Below, one piece after another: positions 33,805-41,935 of a stretch of 64,000 bases of DNA. The stretch comes from Nitrospirillum amazonense (GTDB taxonomy: Bacteria; Pseudomonadota; Alphaproteobacteria; Azospirillales; Azospirillaceae): the NCBI RefSeq assembly GCF_007828035.1, contig NZ_VITV01000004.1, forward strand, positions 77,559 through 141,558. Reading direction: 5' to 3'. The notes beneath the pieces are model-generated. The model was not told where the DNA came from. It saw only the letters and a program-made list of their open reading frames with translations, and made no database searches. The stretch's first letter is position 1. Each line of letters begins with the position of its first letter. The position numbers were made by a program, and so were the translations under genes.

Positions 33805-33912
33805 GAGGTGGGAGGCTGGACATGCGACCCGCGCCGAAACTCGTTACGGCTGCTTCCTTCCGGACCTGACCGGGTTGGCGAGGGACACGTCCGCCGCCAA
33901 CCTCCCGCCGCC
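33805..33912 (-). ncRNA. ffs: Signal recognition particle RNA (small bacterial type)
   Basis: The minus strand carries the universally conserved SRP helix 8: GTCAGGTCCGGAAGGAAGCA with the GGAA tetraloop, followed by GCCGTAACGAG. The ends GGCGGCGGGAGGTTGG and CCAGCCTCCCACC pair to form the long hairpin expected of a ~100-nt 4.5S-type RNA. It binds Ffh to target membrane proteins. The exact ends are estimated from the pairing. The gene lies between dnaX and nudC. Confidence 0.93.
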
Positions 33913-33913
33913 A

Positions 33914-33942
33914 TATATCGGCATCGACCCGCCCCATAGCAA
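33914..33942 (-). promoter_or_regulatory. Probable promoter of ffs
   Basis: On the minus strand TTGCTA and GATATA are 17 bp apart, and the second ends just before the first base of the RNA. The hexamers are imperfect (about four of six each), so the call rests on position. Confidence 0.4.
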
Positions 33943-34039
33943 GTGAAAAGGCGGCAGGGCCGACCCGCCCCTTCCGATGCGCCGCATGACGAGGGGTGGC
34001 CTTGCCCGCTCCGGCCCCATCATGAGACGAATGGTGATC

Positions 34040-34996
34040 ATGACGAACCGGTCCCAGAAAAACTTCTACACCGGCGCCGGCCTGGACCGCGCCACCATCG
34101 CCCGCAAGCAGGCCGACTGGCTGGCCCAGCGCCTGGCGGCCCCCGAAAGCCGTTTCCTGGCCGTCTGGCGCGGCCTGTTCCTGGTGGCATCACCGCCGCA
34201 AGGGACGCCAGAGGAAGCGTCGGTTCAGCCCGTCTATCTGGACCCAGCCAGCCCGTGGTGGCGCGAGGCCGCGACCCTGGCCCCCGCCTTCCTGGGCGTG
34301 GAGGGGGACGTCGCCCACTTCGCCGTCGACTTGTCGGGGCTGGAGGAAGGCCATCCGGACCTGCTGGGCCTGGGCACACCGACGGAGCTGCGCACCTTGG
34401 CTCATCAGGTGGACCGGTCCACGGCCAGCCTGCTGGCCTATGTGCGCGGTCTGCTGGGCTGGCATCAGCGTCACCGCTTCTGCGGCGTCTGCGGCACGGT
34501 GACAGAGGTGATCGAGGGCGGGCATGTCCGCCGCTGCACCAACCCCGACTGCAAGACGCTGCACTTCCCCCGCACCGACCCGGCCGTGATCATGCTGGTG
34601 CACGATGGCGACCGCTGCGTCATGGGCCGGCAGGCCCGATTCGGCCAAGGCATGTATTCCACCCTGGCCGGCTTCGTGGAACCGGGCGAAAGCCTGGAGG
34701 AAGCGGTGGCGCGCGAGGTGATGGAGGAGGCCGGCATCCAGGTGACGGACGTGCGCTACCAGTCCTCCCAGCCCTGGCCCTTCCCCTCCTCCCTCATGCT
34801 GGGCTTCCACGCCCGCGCCGTGACCACGGAGCTGAAGGTGGATTTGGAGGAGCTGGAGGACGCGCGCTGGTTCACCCGGGAGGAGGTGCGCGAGGCCAGC
34901 CTGCGCCGCGGCCCCCTGGACGGATCCTTGCGCCTGCCCCCGGCCGACAGCATCGCCCGCCGCCTGATCGAGGATTGGCTGGAGGGCGAGGTTTAG
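34040..34996 (+). CDS. nudC: NAD(H)/NAD-cap pyrophosphatase NudC
   Basis: This 318-residue Nudix hydrolase cleaves NADH and removes NAD caps from RNA. It has an N-terminal domain, a C4 zinc finger (FCGVCG and RRCTNPDCKTLHFPRTDPAVI), and the Nudix box GFVEPGESLEEAVAREVMEEAGI written here as GFVEPGESLEEAV then AREVMEEAGI. The NudC-specific SQPWPFPSSLMLGF follows the box. ATG 34040 is chosen, but 34031 and 33977 are in frame and no strong ribosome site decides. Confidence 0.9.
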   Translation: MTNRSQKNFYTGAGLDRATIARKQADWLAQRLAAPESRFLAVWRGLFLVASPPQGTPEEASVQPVYLDPASPWWREAATLAPAFLGVEGDVAHFAVDLSGLEEGHPDLLGLGTPTELRTLAHQVDRSTASLLAYVRGLLGWHQRHRFCGVCGTVTEVIEGGHVRRCTNPDCKTLHFPRTDPAVIMLVHDGDRCVMGRQARFGQGMYSTLAGFVEPGESLEEAVAREVMEEAGIQVTDVRYQSSQPWPFPSSLMLGFHARAVTTELKVDLEELEDARWFTREEVREASLRRGPLDGSLRLPPADSIARRLIEDWLEGEV

Positions 34997-35023
34997 GCTA
35001 TCGACCAAATCGGGGGAGGAACC

Positions 35024-35431
35024 ATGTCGGGGGAAACGCAGACCAGCACCTGGCCGCTGCCCAAGTTCTATTTCTCGGTCCAGCTGGGCAACGGCGTCGC
35101 CGCCACGTTCCAGGAAGCAGCGGGACTGGATACCGATGCCCAGCCCACCCCGGCATCAGGCCCGCTCGGGAACGTGACCCTGCGTAAGGGCGCCGTCACC
35201 AACGGCAGCGCCCTGTGGGACTGGTTCAACCAGATCAAGCTAAACACGATCGCCCACCAGACAGTGGTGATCAACCTGCGGGACGAGGCCGGCGCAGTGG
35301 CGATGGGCTGGACCTTGAACAACGCCTTCCCCACCAAGATCACCGGCGCGGACCTGAAGTCCGAAGGCAACGAGGTGGCCGTGGAGTCGCTGGAGGTCGC
35401 CTTCGAAACCCTGGTGATCACAGCACCTTAA
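35024..35431 (+). CDS. Orphan T4-gp19-like tail tube protein
   Basis: This 135-residue protein resembles the gp19/tube family of contractile phage tails and extracellular injection systems: PLPKFYFSVQLGNGVAATFQEAAGLDT at the start, LRKGAVTNGSALWDWFNQI in the middle, and a C-terminal ADLKSEGNEVAVESLEVAFE strand set. Such proteins stack as rings to form the inner tube. No sheath, baseplate, spike or ATPase gene is near, so this copy is isolated. GGGGGAGG precedes ATG 35024, so it should be translated. It sits 27 nt after nudC. Confidence 0.75.
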   Translation: MSGETQTSTWPLPKFYFSVQLGNGVAATFQEAAGLDTDAQPTPASGPLGNVTLRKGAVTNGSALWDWFNQIKLNTIAHQTVVINLRDEAGAVAMGWTLNNAFPTKITGADLKSEGNEVAVESLEVAFETLVITAP

Positions 35432-36006
35432 GGCGTGGTGCAAGAACCCCCATAAGCGTCGGCATAGGGCTTGCCAAAGCAGGCCAACAGGCCATCGACG
35501 ATTCCCATGTTCATGGGCCAGCTCAGCATCATCATGGAATCGCCTGTGGTGTCCGATTCCAGTGGCGGCCGTGGAACATGGCTCAGGCGATCCCGCGCCG
35601 CCTGCAACGCTGGCCGGTCGTGGCGCAGGAAGGCCAAGGTCGCGTCGACGTACGCATTCCACGCCTGGGCCCGGGATGTGTCGCGCGAATCGTGAGACTG
35701 TTCCATCAACGTGAGGGCGGCGGTGTCGCCGGCGAGGGCCCGCACCTGTCCCTCGTGCCAGTACAGGATACGTGCCGGCTCCTGCGGATGGGCGGCCCGG
35801 TAATCGCGCAGCAGGTCGGCCGCCGCCATCAGACAGCCCGGCTTCTCCGCGATGGGGCGCCATCCCCCGGTGAGATCCTGGTCGAACGCCTGCCCGTCCA
35901 AGGCCAGCAGCGCGGCCCGGTCAGGCACGCAGGCATCAGCCGCCAGCGCTGACACGGCAGCAAGGGACAGAGAAACCAGCAGCACGGCCGGACACCACAC
36001 CTTCAT
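35428..36006 (-). CDS. Secreted protein of unknown function
   Basis: This 192-residue protein has a clear signal peptide (MKVWCPAVLLVSLSLAAVSA, cut after ALAA). The mature part is helical with four cysteines (ACV, GCL, ACF, SCT), likely two disulphides in the periplasm. I do not recognise a family. The frame extends to 36120 but the signal peptide fixes ATG 36006. Its stop overlaps that of the convergent tube gene by 4 bp. Confidence 0.6.
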   Translation of the reverse strand: MKVWCPAVLLVSLSLAAVSALAADACVPDRAALLALDGQAFDQDLTGGWRPIAEKPGCLMAAADLLRDYRAAHPQEPARILYWHEGQVRALAGDTAALTLMEQSHDSRDTSRAQAWNAYVDATLAFLRHDRPALQAARDRLSHVPRPPLESDTTGDSMMMLSWPMNMGIVDGLLACFGKPYADAYGGSCTTP

Positions 36007-36055
36007 GGGCACACCACCATCGCGATTGACGGGTGGGATGCTAACCCAAAAAGTG

Positions 36056-36835
36056 TCAGCCGCCCATGATGGCCAGCGCCTGGGCATGCGCGCGGGCGTC
36101 GCCGGACGCCACCACCTCACCCACCGCCCCCAGCACTAGGTCGCGGCCCTGCCAGTCGGTCATGCGGCCACCGGCGCCCTCGACCACCGGCACCAGGGCC
36201 GCCCAGTCCCAGGGCGCCAGGTCGCGCTCCACCGAGATGTCCAGCCAGCCGTTGGCCACCTGGGCGTAGCCGTAGCAGTCGCTGCCGTAGACGACGTAGC
36301 GCGAGGCGGCTTTCAACTGGGCGAAGCGTTCCGCCTCCACGCCCTTGAACATGTCCGGGCTGGTGGTGGTTACCGTCGCCTCCGCCAGGGTGGCGCAGGC
36401 GCGGGTGCGAACGGGCGTGCCGTTGAAGCGGGTGGGACGGCCCACGCCGCCGATCCAGCGTTCCCCCAGGATGGGCTGGTCGATGACGCCCAGCACCGGA
36501 CGGCCGTGGCGCAGCAGGCCGATCAGGGTGCCGAAGATGGGCCGGCCGGTCATGAAGCTCTTGGTGCCGTCGATGGGGTCCAGTACCCAGACATACTCCC
36601 GGTCCAGGCCGTGGGTACCCAGCTCCTCGCCCAGGATGCCGTCGTCGGGGCGCTCGGCCGCCAGCAGGGCGCGCAGCGCCTCTTCCGCCTGGCGGTCGGC
36701 GATGGTGACCGGCGTCAGGTTGGACTTGGCGTCGATCTCCACATCCGCCCGGAAATAGCGGCGGATGACGGCGCCCGCCGACTCGGCCATGCGATGGACC
36801 AGGGCGATGAACTCTTCTGGAACGGGCGTCGTCAT
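36056..36835 (-). CDS. hisN: Histidinol-phosphatase, inositol-monophosphatase type
   Basis: This 259-residue Mg-dependent phosphatase has the IMPase motifs GEELGTHG, WVLDPIDGTKSFMTG and APWDWAALVPVVEGAGG. The pattern (GIL-GEE, TKSFMTGRP) is the HisN group that dephosphorylates histidinol phosphate in actinobacteria and alphaproteobacteria. Other histidine genes are not nearby, so substrate assignment rests on the motif pattern. Activity on inositol or other sugar phosphates is possible. Confidence 0.85.
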   Translation of the reverse strand: MTTPVPEEFIALVHRMAESAGAVIRRYFRADVEIDAKSNLTPVTIADRQAEEALRALLAAERPDDGILGEELGTHGLDREYVWVLDPIDGTKSFMTGRPIFGTLIGLLRHGRPVLGVIDQPILGERWIGGVGRPTRFNGTPVRTRACATLAEATVTTTSPDMFKGVEAERFAQLKAASRYVVYGSDCYGYAQVANGWLDISVERDLAPWDWAALVPVVEGAGGRMTDWQGRDLVLGAVGEVVASGDARAHAQALAIMGG

Positions 36836-36861
36836 GGGTTCTTCCTGGGCTGCGGGACATG

Positions 36862-36898
36862 CAAAGAGGGGCGGCCCCGGCCGGGACCGCCCCTGCTT
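36862..36898 (-). terminator. Terminator between the cytochrome c gene and hisN
   Basis: AGGGGCGG (36867-36874) pairs with CCGCCCCT (36887-36894), with further GC pairing inside. On the minus strand it is followed by CTTTGC and on the plus strand by GCTTTTAT, so it may work both ways. It ends the cytochrome transcript. Confidence 0.65.
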
Positions 36899-36963
36899 TT
36901 ATACCGGAGAGACCGCCGCCTCAAACCCAAGGCGGCCGGCTATTCCTTAAGCGCACCCGCTTG

Positions 36964-37503
36964 TCACGGCAGCGGGGCCGGGCTGTCGGCCTGGGCCCGC
37001 AAGTAGGCGATGACGTCGGCGCGGTCCTTGACGGACTTGAAGCCGGCGAAGGTCATCTTGGTGCCCGGGGCGTAGGTCTTGGGGCTGGCCAGGAACTCGT
37101 TCAGCTTTTCGTAATCCCAGGTGCCACCCAGCTTCTTGATGGCGTCGGAGTAGGCGAAGCCCTCCATATGGCCCTGCTTGTTGCCGATGATGCCCCACAG
37201 GTTGGGGCCCACCTTGGCCGGGCCGCCTTTGTCGAAGGTGTGGCAGGCCTGGCAGACCTTGGTCAGCTTGGCGCCGTTATCGGCGCTGGCAGCGGCCAGC
37301 AGCGGGCTGACCGGGTCCGGCTTGGCCGGCGCCGCCGGTTCGCCACCCGCGGCCGGGGCCGCCTCCACGCCTTCGATCTTGTACACGTTCTCGGTCAACA
37401 TCGTCGGGTGCACGGCCTTCTTGGCGATGAACCCCGCCAACAGGGCGATCAGCGCGCCCAACAGAATGGCCATGGAAATCTTGTTGAAGAAGCTACCCGC
37501 CAT
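36964..37503 (-). CDS. cycM: Membrane-anchored cytochrome c (CycM/c552 type)
   Basis: This 179-residue protein has an uncleaved N-terminal anchor (FFNKISMAILLGALIALLAGF), an Ala/Pro-rich linker, and a class I cytochrome c domain from about 75. The haem site is CQACH, and the distal Met is probably that in TKMTFAGF. KVGPNLWGIIG and FAYSDAIKKLGGTWDYEKLNEFL are classic for this family. It carries electrons from the bc1 complex to a terminal oxidase at the periplasmic face of the inner membrane. Confidence 0.92.
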   Translation of the reverse strand: MAGSFFNKISMAILLGALIALLAGFIAKKAVHPTMLTENVYKIEGVEAAPAAGGEPAAPAKPDPVSPLLAAASADNGAKLTKVCQACHTFDKGGPAKVGPNLWGIIGNKQGHMEGFAYSDAIKKLGGTWDYEKLNEFLASPKTYAPGTKMTFAGFKSVKDRADVIAYLRAQADSPAPLP

Positions 37504-37776
37504 CAGATCAAGCCCTCATGTCCCACGCTGTTTGCCGTTCGCGTGCTGGTTATGGTTCCTGCGCGTCCAGGTTAACGCCAGGTGGTGACGCTTGTCGATG
37601 CCCGGGGCCGTTATGGTCCGGCCATCATTCTCCCAAATTCCGGGCGACGATAAGCGGCCTGTTCAACCAGGGCAAGATAGTTCGGCGCCCTGCCTGCAAA
37701 CCGGCTTGACCATGGGAGGTAAATGTCGCACGCCTGCCCCAGCCATGAGCCAAATCAAATCGTAGGCCGAAGCCCC

Positions 37777-38559
37777 ATGTCTTCAAGCCCCGCCGCCTCG
37801 CCGTTGGGCGCGCCCAAAGCCCCCATCGTGATCATTCCGGCGCGGATGGCCTCCACCCGGCTGCCGAACAAGCCGCTGGCCGACATCGGCGGCGCGCCCA
37901 TGATCGTGCAGGTGTGGCGGCGCGCGGCGGAGGCCGACATCGGCCCGGTGCTGGTGGCGGCGGCGGAAAAGGAAATCGTCGAGGCGGTGCGGGACGCCGG
38001 CGGCCAGGCGGTGCTGACCAACCCCGACCACCCCTCCGGCTCCGACCGCATCCACGAGGCGCTGCGCCTGGTGGACCCGGAGGGGCGGCACGACGCCGTG
38101 GTCAACGTCCAGGGCGACTTGCCGACGGTGGAGCCGGCCACGGTGCGCGCCGCCTTCGGCCCGCTGGCCAATGGGCAAGTGGACATCGCCACCCTGGCGG
38201 TGGAGATCACCGTGGAGGAGGAGCGGCACAATCCCAACGTGGTCAAGGCGGTGATCGAGCTGGCGCCGGGCGCCCGCGTGGGCCGCGCCCTGTACTTCAC
38301 CCGCACCACCACCCCCTGGGGTGCCGGCCCGCATTATCACCACATCGGCCTTTACGCCTATCGCCGCGAGGCCCTGGCCCGCTTCGTCGCCCTGCCCCCC
38401 GCCGCCCTGGAGCAGCGGGAAAAGCTGGAGCAGCTGCGGGCGTTGGCCAACGGCATGCGCATCGACGTGGCGGTGGTGGACGCGGTGCCCCTGGGCGTGG
38501 ACACGCCGGAGGATCTGGAACGGGCGCGGGCCCTGATCGGCAGCATGACGGCCCCGTAA
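37777..38559 (+). CDS. kdsB: CMP-KDO synthetase
   Basis: This 260-residue enzyme activates KDO for lipopolysaccharide core synthesis. It shows the nucleotide-binding start [46 protein letters not shown] and [13 protein letters not shown]. An in-frame ATG at 37723 has GGGAGG only 3 nt away, so ATG 37777 is preferred, though not firmly. Repeat copy C follows. Presence of kdsB confirms a Gram-negative LPS maker. Confidence 0.94.
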   Translation: MSSSPAASPLGAPKAPIVIIPARMASTRLPNKPLADIGGAPMIVQVWRRAAEADIGPVLVAAAEKEIVEAVRDAGGQAVLTNPDHPSGSDRIHEALRLVDPEGRHDAVVNVQGDLPTVEPATVRAAFGPLANGQVDIATLAVEITVEEERHNPNVVKAVIELAPGARVGRALYFTRTTTPWGAGPHYHHIGLYAYRREALARFVALPPAALEQREKLEQLRALANGMRIDVAVVDAVPLGVDTPEDLERARALIGSMTAP

Positions 38560-38566
38560 AACAAGC

Positions 38567-38706
38567 GGCATGAGCCATGGGTCATGCCGTTGTAGGCTGC
38601 GACCCCGATATACGGGAAAGGGCCGCCGGAGCTTTCCGGGAAGCGAAGCGGACTGGAAAGCAAGGAAGCCAAGGCTACGCACGTGGCCGCCCGGCGCTTG
38701 AGGGGG
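38567..38706 (+). repeat. Dispersed hairpin repeat, copy C
   Basis: This is the longest copy, between kdsB and pheA. It opens with GGCATGA-N8-TCATGCC (38567-38588), the same outer hairpin as copy E, then TGTAGGCTGCGAC with a short insertion, the core CTTTCCGGGAAGCGAAGCGGAC, and ends GCGCTTGAGGGGG 9 nt before the pheA start. It may overlap the pheA ribosome site. Confidence 0.72.
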
Positions 38707-38714
38707 AAAAGAAT

Positions 38715-39590
38715 ATGTCCGACGCCGCCGAGAACAGCATCGCCTACCAGGGGGCGCCGGGCGCCAATTCCGACATGGCGTGCCGGCAGGTGTTTCCGGA
38801 CATGGTCCCCCTGCCCTGCCATTCATTCGAGGACGCCTTCGCCGCCGTGACGGAGGGCCGCGCCCGCCTGGCCATGATCCCCATCGAGAATTCGGTGGCC
38901 GGCCGCGTGGCCGACATGCACCACCTGCTGCCCCAGGGCGGCCTGCACATCATCGGGGAGCATTTCCAGCGGGTGGTCCATTGCCTGGTGGCGCCTAAAG
39001 GGGCCACGATCGAGGGCCTGAAGCAGGTTCATTCCCACATCCAGGCGCTGTCGCAATGCCGAGGATACCTGCGCACCCATGGCATGGCGCCTGTCACCCA
39101 CGCCGACACGGCCGGTGCCGCCGCCGACGTGGCCAAGTGGGGCGACCTGACCCAGGGCGCCATCGCCTCGGAACTGGCGGCCCAGATTTACGGGCTGGAG
39201 GTGCTGGCGCGCGGCATCGAGGATGCGGAGCACAACACCACCCGTTTCCTGATCCTGTCGCGGGAGCCCAAGCCGGCGACGCGCGGGGCAGGCCCCGTCA
39301 TCACCAGCTTCGTCTTCCGCGTGCGCAGCGTGCCGGCGGCCCTGTACAAGGCCATGGGCGGCTTCGCCACCAACGGCGTCAACATGACCAAGCTGGAAAG
39401 CTATATGGTGGGCGGCCGCTTCACCTCCACCCAGTTCTACGCCGACGTGGAAGGCCACCCCGAGGACCGCCCCCTGCGCCTGGCGCTGGAGGAGCTGGAC
39501 TTCTTCGCCCGCGAACTGAAAATCCTGGGCGTCTACCCCGCCCATCCCTTCCGTTCCGAAAGCAGCCAGCGCGACGACGGGCAGGATTAA
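38715..39590 (+). CDS. pheA: Prephenate dehydratase
   Basis: This 291-residue monofunctional enzyme converts prephenate to phenylpyruvate. It has the PDT domain (IAYQGAPGANSD, IPIENSVAGRV, and the active-site NTTRFLIL) and a C-terminal ACT domain (ITSFVFRVRSVPAALYKAM, NMTKLESYMVGG) for phenylalanine feedback. There is no chorismate-mutase domain. ATG 38715 follows GAGGGGG; the frame upstream runs into repeat C and is not coding. Confidence 0.95.
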   Translation: MSDAAENSIAYQGAPGANSDMACRQVFPDMVPLPCHSFEDAFAAVTEGRARLAMIPIENSVAGRVADMHHLLPQGGLHIIGEHFQRVVHCLVAPKGATIEGLKQVHSHIQALSQCRGYLRTHGMAPVTHADTAGAAADVAKWGDLTQGAIASELAAQIYGLEVLARGIEDAEHNTTRFLILSREPKPATRGAGPVITSFVFRVRSVPAALYKAMGGFATNGVNMTKLESYMVGGRFTSTQFYADVEGHPEDRPLRLALEELDFFARELKILGVYPAHPFRSESSQRDDGQD

Positions 39591-39602
39591 GGAGTCTTCC
39601 CG

Positions 39603-40535
39603 ATGGCCCTGCTGTTCGTCTCCGCCCACGACCACGCCGCCGACTGGGTGAACGAGCTGAACGCCCAATTGCCTGAGCTGGACGTGCGGGTATGGCCGGA
39701 GGGCATGGGCGACCCGGCGGAGATCGACTACGCCCTGGTCTGGAAGCCGCCGGCGGGCCTGCTGGCCAGCCTGCCCAAGCTGAAGGTCATCTTCTCGCTG
39801 GGCGCCGGGGTCGATGCCCTGCTGGCCGACCCCACCCTGCCCGACCTGCCGCTGGTGCGCATGGTGGAGCCGGGCCTGACCGAGGGCATGACCGAATATG
39901 TCTGCCTGCATGTGCTGCGCTGGCATCGCGACGCCCCCCTGTTCGAGGCGCAGCAGCGGGCGGCGCAGTGGAAGCAGCTGACCCACCAGCACCTGGCGCG
40001 GGAACGCAGGGTGGGCATCCTGGGCCTAGGCGCCCTGGGCAGCGACGCGGCGCAGGCCCTGAGGGCCCTGCGCTTCGACGTGGCCGGCTGGAGCCGCTCA
40101 GCCAAGCACCTGGACGGCATCGCGACCTATCATGGGGCCGGGGGCTTGGCGCCCTTCCTGGCGCGCACGGACATCCTGGTCTGCCTGTTGCCCCTGACGC
40201 CGGACACGGAGAACATCCTGGACGCGGGCCTGTTCGCCCAGCTGCCCCGGGGTGCCGTGGTCATCAACGCGGCCCGGGGGCGCCATCTGGTGGAGGAAGA
40301 TCTGCTGGCGGCGCTGGACAGCGGCCACCTGGCGGGTGCCACCCTGGACGTGTTCCGTACGGAACCGTTGCCGACTGACCATCCCTTCTGGACCCACCCC
40401 AAGGTGACCGTCACCCCCCACGTCGCCGCCATCACCCAGGCGCGCACGGCGGTGGAACAGGTGGTGGGCGGGCTGAAGCGGCTGGCCGCCGGCCAGCCGC
40501 TGATCAACCTGGTGGATCGGCGTCTCGGCTATTGA
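39603..40535 (+). CDS. ghrA: Glyoxylate/hydroxypyruvate reductase A
   Basis: This 310-residue D-2-hydroxyacid dehydrogenase reduces glyoxylate and hydroxypyruvate with NAD(P)H. The cofactor fold is GILGLGALGSDAAQAL, and the catalytic Arg, Glu and His lie in NAARGRHLVEED, VFRTEPLP and TPHVAAITQ. The short N-terminal domain (IDYALVWKPPAGLLASLPKL) fits GhrA. It starts 12 nt after pheA and ends 7 bp inside the 3' end of fixK. Confidence 0.9.
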   Translation: MALLFVSAHDHAADWVNELNAQLPELDVRVWPEGMGDPAEIDYALVWKPPAGLLASLPKLKVIFSLGAGVDALLADPTLPDLPLVRMVEPGLTEGMTEYVCLHVLRWHRDAPLFEAQQRAAQWKQLTHQHLARERRVGILGLGALGSDAAQALRALRFDVAGWSRSAKHLDGIATYHGAGGLAPFLARTDILVCLLPLTPDTENILDAGLFAQLPRGAVVINAARGRHLVEEDLLAALDSGHLAGATLDVFRTEPLPTDHPFWTHPKVTVTPHVAAITQARTAVEQVVGGLKRLAAGQPLINLVDRRLGY

Positions 40536-41290
40536 ACGAGGCCGGACTGGCCGCCGCCTTCGGACAAGTCGACCAAGGCCTCGATATCCACCAGTTCCAC
40601 CATCTGATCGGGCAACAGCCGGATGAGGTGGGTGGTCTTGAGCTTGGTGAAGGCGCGAGAGACCGTTTCCATGGTCAGCCCCAGGAAATCCGCGATGTCG
40701 GTGCGGGTCATGGGCAGCGGGATGCGGCAATGGTCCTGAGGCTCGGGCGTCACCCGCCGGGCCTGGCGCAACAGGAAGCTGGCCAGCCGCTCCGGCGCGG
40801 TCTTGCGCCCCAACAGCAACATCTGCTCCTGTGCCACCTGCAGTTCGGTGGCGGTGGCCGCCAGCAGGCGCAGGCGCAATTCCGGATCCCGGTCCAGCAG
40901 CGTGTCGAACTGCGTGCGGGACAGGCGCCGCAGGGTCACGGGCGTGACGGCCTCGGCGGAATAGAGATAGGTGCCGCCTGGGGCCAGCCCCAGCATGTCG
41001 CCGGGCTGCAGGAAGCCCACGATCTGCCGCCGGCCGTCGGCCATCATACGCAGGATGCGGACCATGCCGGAGGTGATGATGCGCACGCTGCTGGCCGTAT
41101 CGCCTTCCGAGAAGATCACCTGGTCCCGGCTGTAGGCGGAAGCCTCGTCCGCCCAGGGGGCGAATGGGCCGGCCGATGCGGCCCGGCTGGCGGACGGCGC
41201 CGGCAGGACGGTGAAGACGGCCGGGCTGGGCTGGCGGGGGGCGGTCGGGGCGGTGGCGAGCGATGGCGTCATCTGGGGGCTCCCGTTCAT
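40529..41290 (-). CDS. fixK: FixK-type Crp/Fnr transcription regulator
   Basis: The product (253 residues) has a cyclic-nucleotide-type barrel (about 50-160), a dimer helix and a winged HTH. It lacks the N-terminal cysteine cluster of Fnr, so it does not sense oxygen itself, as in FixK. The recognition helix DFLGLTMETVSRAFTKLK keeps the E-x-x-S-R contact pattern that reads TTGAT-N4-ATCAA boxes. A single cysteine (DHC) precedes the HTH. ATG 41290 is preferred to 41350. A FixJ-like box lies about 80 bp upstream. Confidence 0.88.
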   Translation of the reverse strand: MNGSPQMTPSLATAPTAPRQPSPAVFTVLPAPSASRAASAGPFAPWADEASAYSRDQVIFSEGDTASSVRIITSGMVRILRMMADGRRQIVGFLQPGDMLGLAPGGTYLYSAEAVTPVTLRRLSRTQFDTLLDRDPELRLRLLAATATELQVAQEQMLLLGRKTAPERLASFLLRQARRVTPEPQDHCRIPLPMTRTDIADFLGLTMETVSRAFTKLKTTHLIRLLPDQMVELVDIEALVDLSEGGGQSGLVQ

Positions 41291-41367
41291 GTCGGGCCTG
41301 AACCAGCCCGTCGTCGTTCCGTGAGAGAACCCTAGCGCCCAGCGTTCCACCTGATGAGTTCGGTCTT

Positions 41368-41381
41368 CTACCTACGTAAAA
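41368..41381 (-). promoter_or_regulatory. FixJ-like binding site upstream of fixK
   Basis: The minus strand reads TTTTACGTAGGTAG. This contains GTAGGTAG, one base from the FixJ consensus GTAMGTAG as I remember it, and an overlapping TACGTAG. It lies 78-91 bp before the fixK ATG, a fitting place for FixJ activation. Confidence 0.45.
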
Positions 41382-41426
41382 CCCCTTATGGGCGCAAAGC
41401 CCCTATGGACGCAAAACCAGGGTCCG

Positions 41427-41804
41427 TCAGGCAGGGCCGCCCAGCAGCCGCCGCAATTCATCCAGCAGCCGGCCGGTATCGACGGGCTTGTCCAGGAAGC
41501 CGGCCACCCCCGCCCGAAGGGCCCGGTCGCGCGTCTCCGCCTCCATGTTCGCGGACATCATCAGGACAGGCACGTCGCGCAGCAGGGCGCGATGCCCCTC
41601 GACGAACTCGACGCCCGTCATGCCGGGCATATGCTGGTCAAGCAGCAGGCACCCCGGACCGCCATCGAAATCGGCGGCGAAGTCCTGGCAGGAGGCGTAA
41701 AGATCGACCTCAAAGCCGTACAGCCGCAGCAGGAACTTTAGGGAGTCGCGGACGGACTCGTCGTCATCAACGACATGGATCCGTCCCGCCGCGATCTCGG
41801 CCAC
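41427..41804 (-). CDS. Single-domain receiver, FixT-like
   Basis: This 125-residue stand-alone receiver has its acidic cluster in VVDDDES, acceptor Asp56 in LLLDQHMPGMTG, Ser84 and Lys106 (LDKPVD). Start is GTG 41804, set by AGGAG 7 nt upstream; longer frames have no homology. There is no output domain. It sits between fixJ and fixK with a FixK-type box in front. In Caulobacter a small receiver-like protein, FixT, is made under FixK control and inhibits FixL. This gene matches that in layout, which makes the assignment attractive but unproven. It has only two cysteines (C39, C52). Confidence 0.7.
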   Translation of the reverse strand: MAEIAAGRIHVVDDDESVRDSLKFLLRLYGFEVDLYASCQDFAADFDGGPGCLLLDQHMPGMTGVEFVEGHRALLRDVPVLMMSANMEAETRDRALRAGVAGFLDKPVDTGRLLDELRRLLGGPA

Positions 41805-41890
41805 ATCAAATCTCCTAGAGGCGTTACACCGGCGGCGGTGATGCCAACCCCGCCGACCCATTGAGGTTAAGGTGTCGACGCCTACAGGAG

Positions 41891-41896
41891 TAATAA
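41891..41896 (-). promoter_or_regulatory. -10 element for the FixT-like gene
   Basis: TTATTA on the minus strand would set transcription near 41885, which puts the FixK box centre at about -43. That is the spacing of a class II FNR/FixK promoter. Confidence 0.4.
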
Positions 41897-41921
41897 GGGT
41901 TTCCCCGTATTCCGGGCGGGT

Positions 41922-41935
41922 TTGACGCGGATCAA
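41922..41935. promoter_or_regulatory. FixK/FNR box (anaerobox)
   Basis: TTGAC-GCGG-ATCAA differs from the consensus TTGAT-N4-ATCAA by one base. It lies about 120 bp before the FixT-like start and overlaps the last codons of fixJ. It is the only such box I found in this cluster. Confidence 0.65.

Noticed and set aside
35024-35431. Remnant prophage at 35 kb
   Set aside because: Neighbouring genes are ordinary metabolic genes with host-like composition; a single tube gene does not make a prophage.
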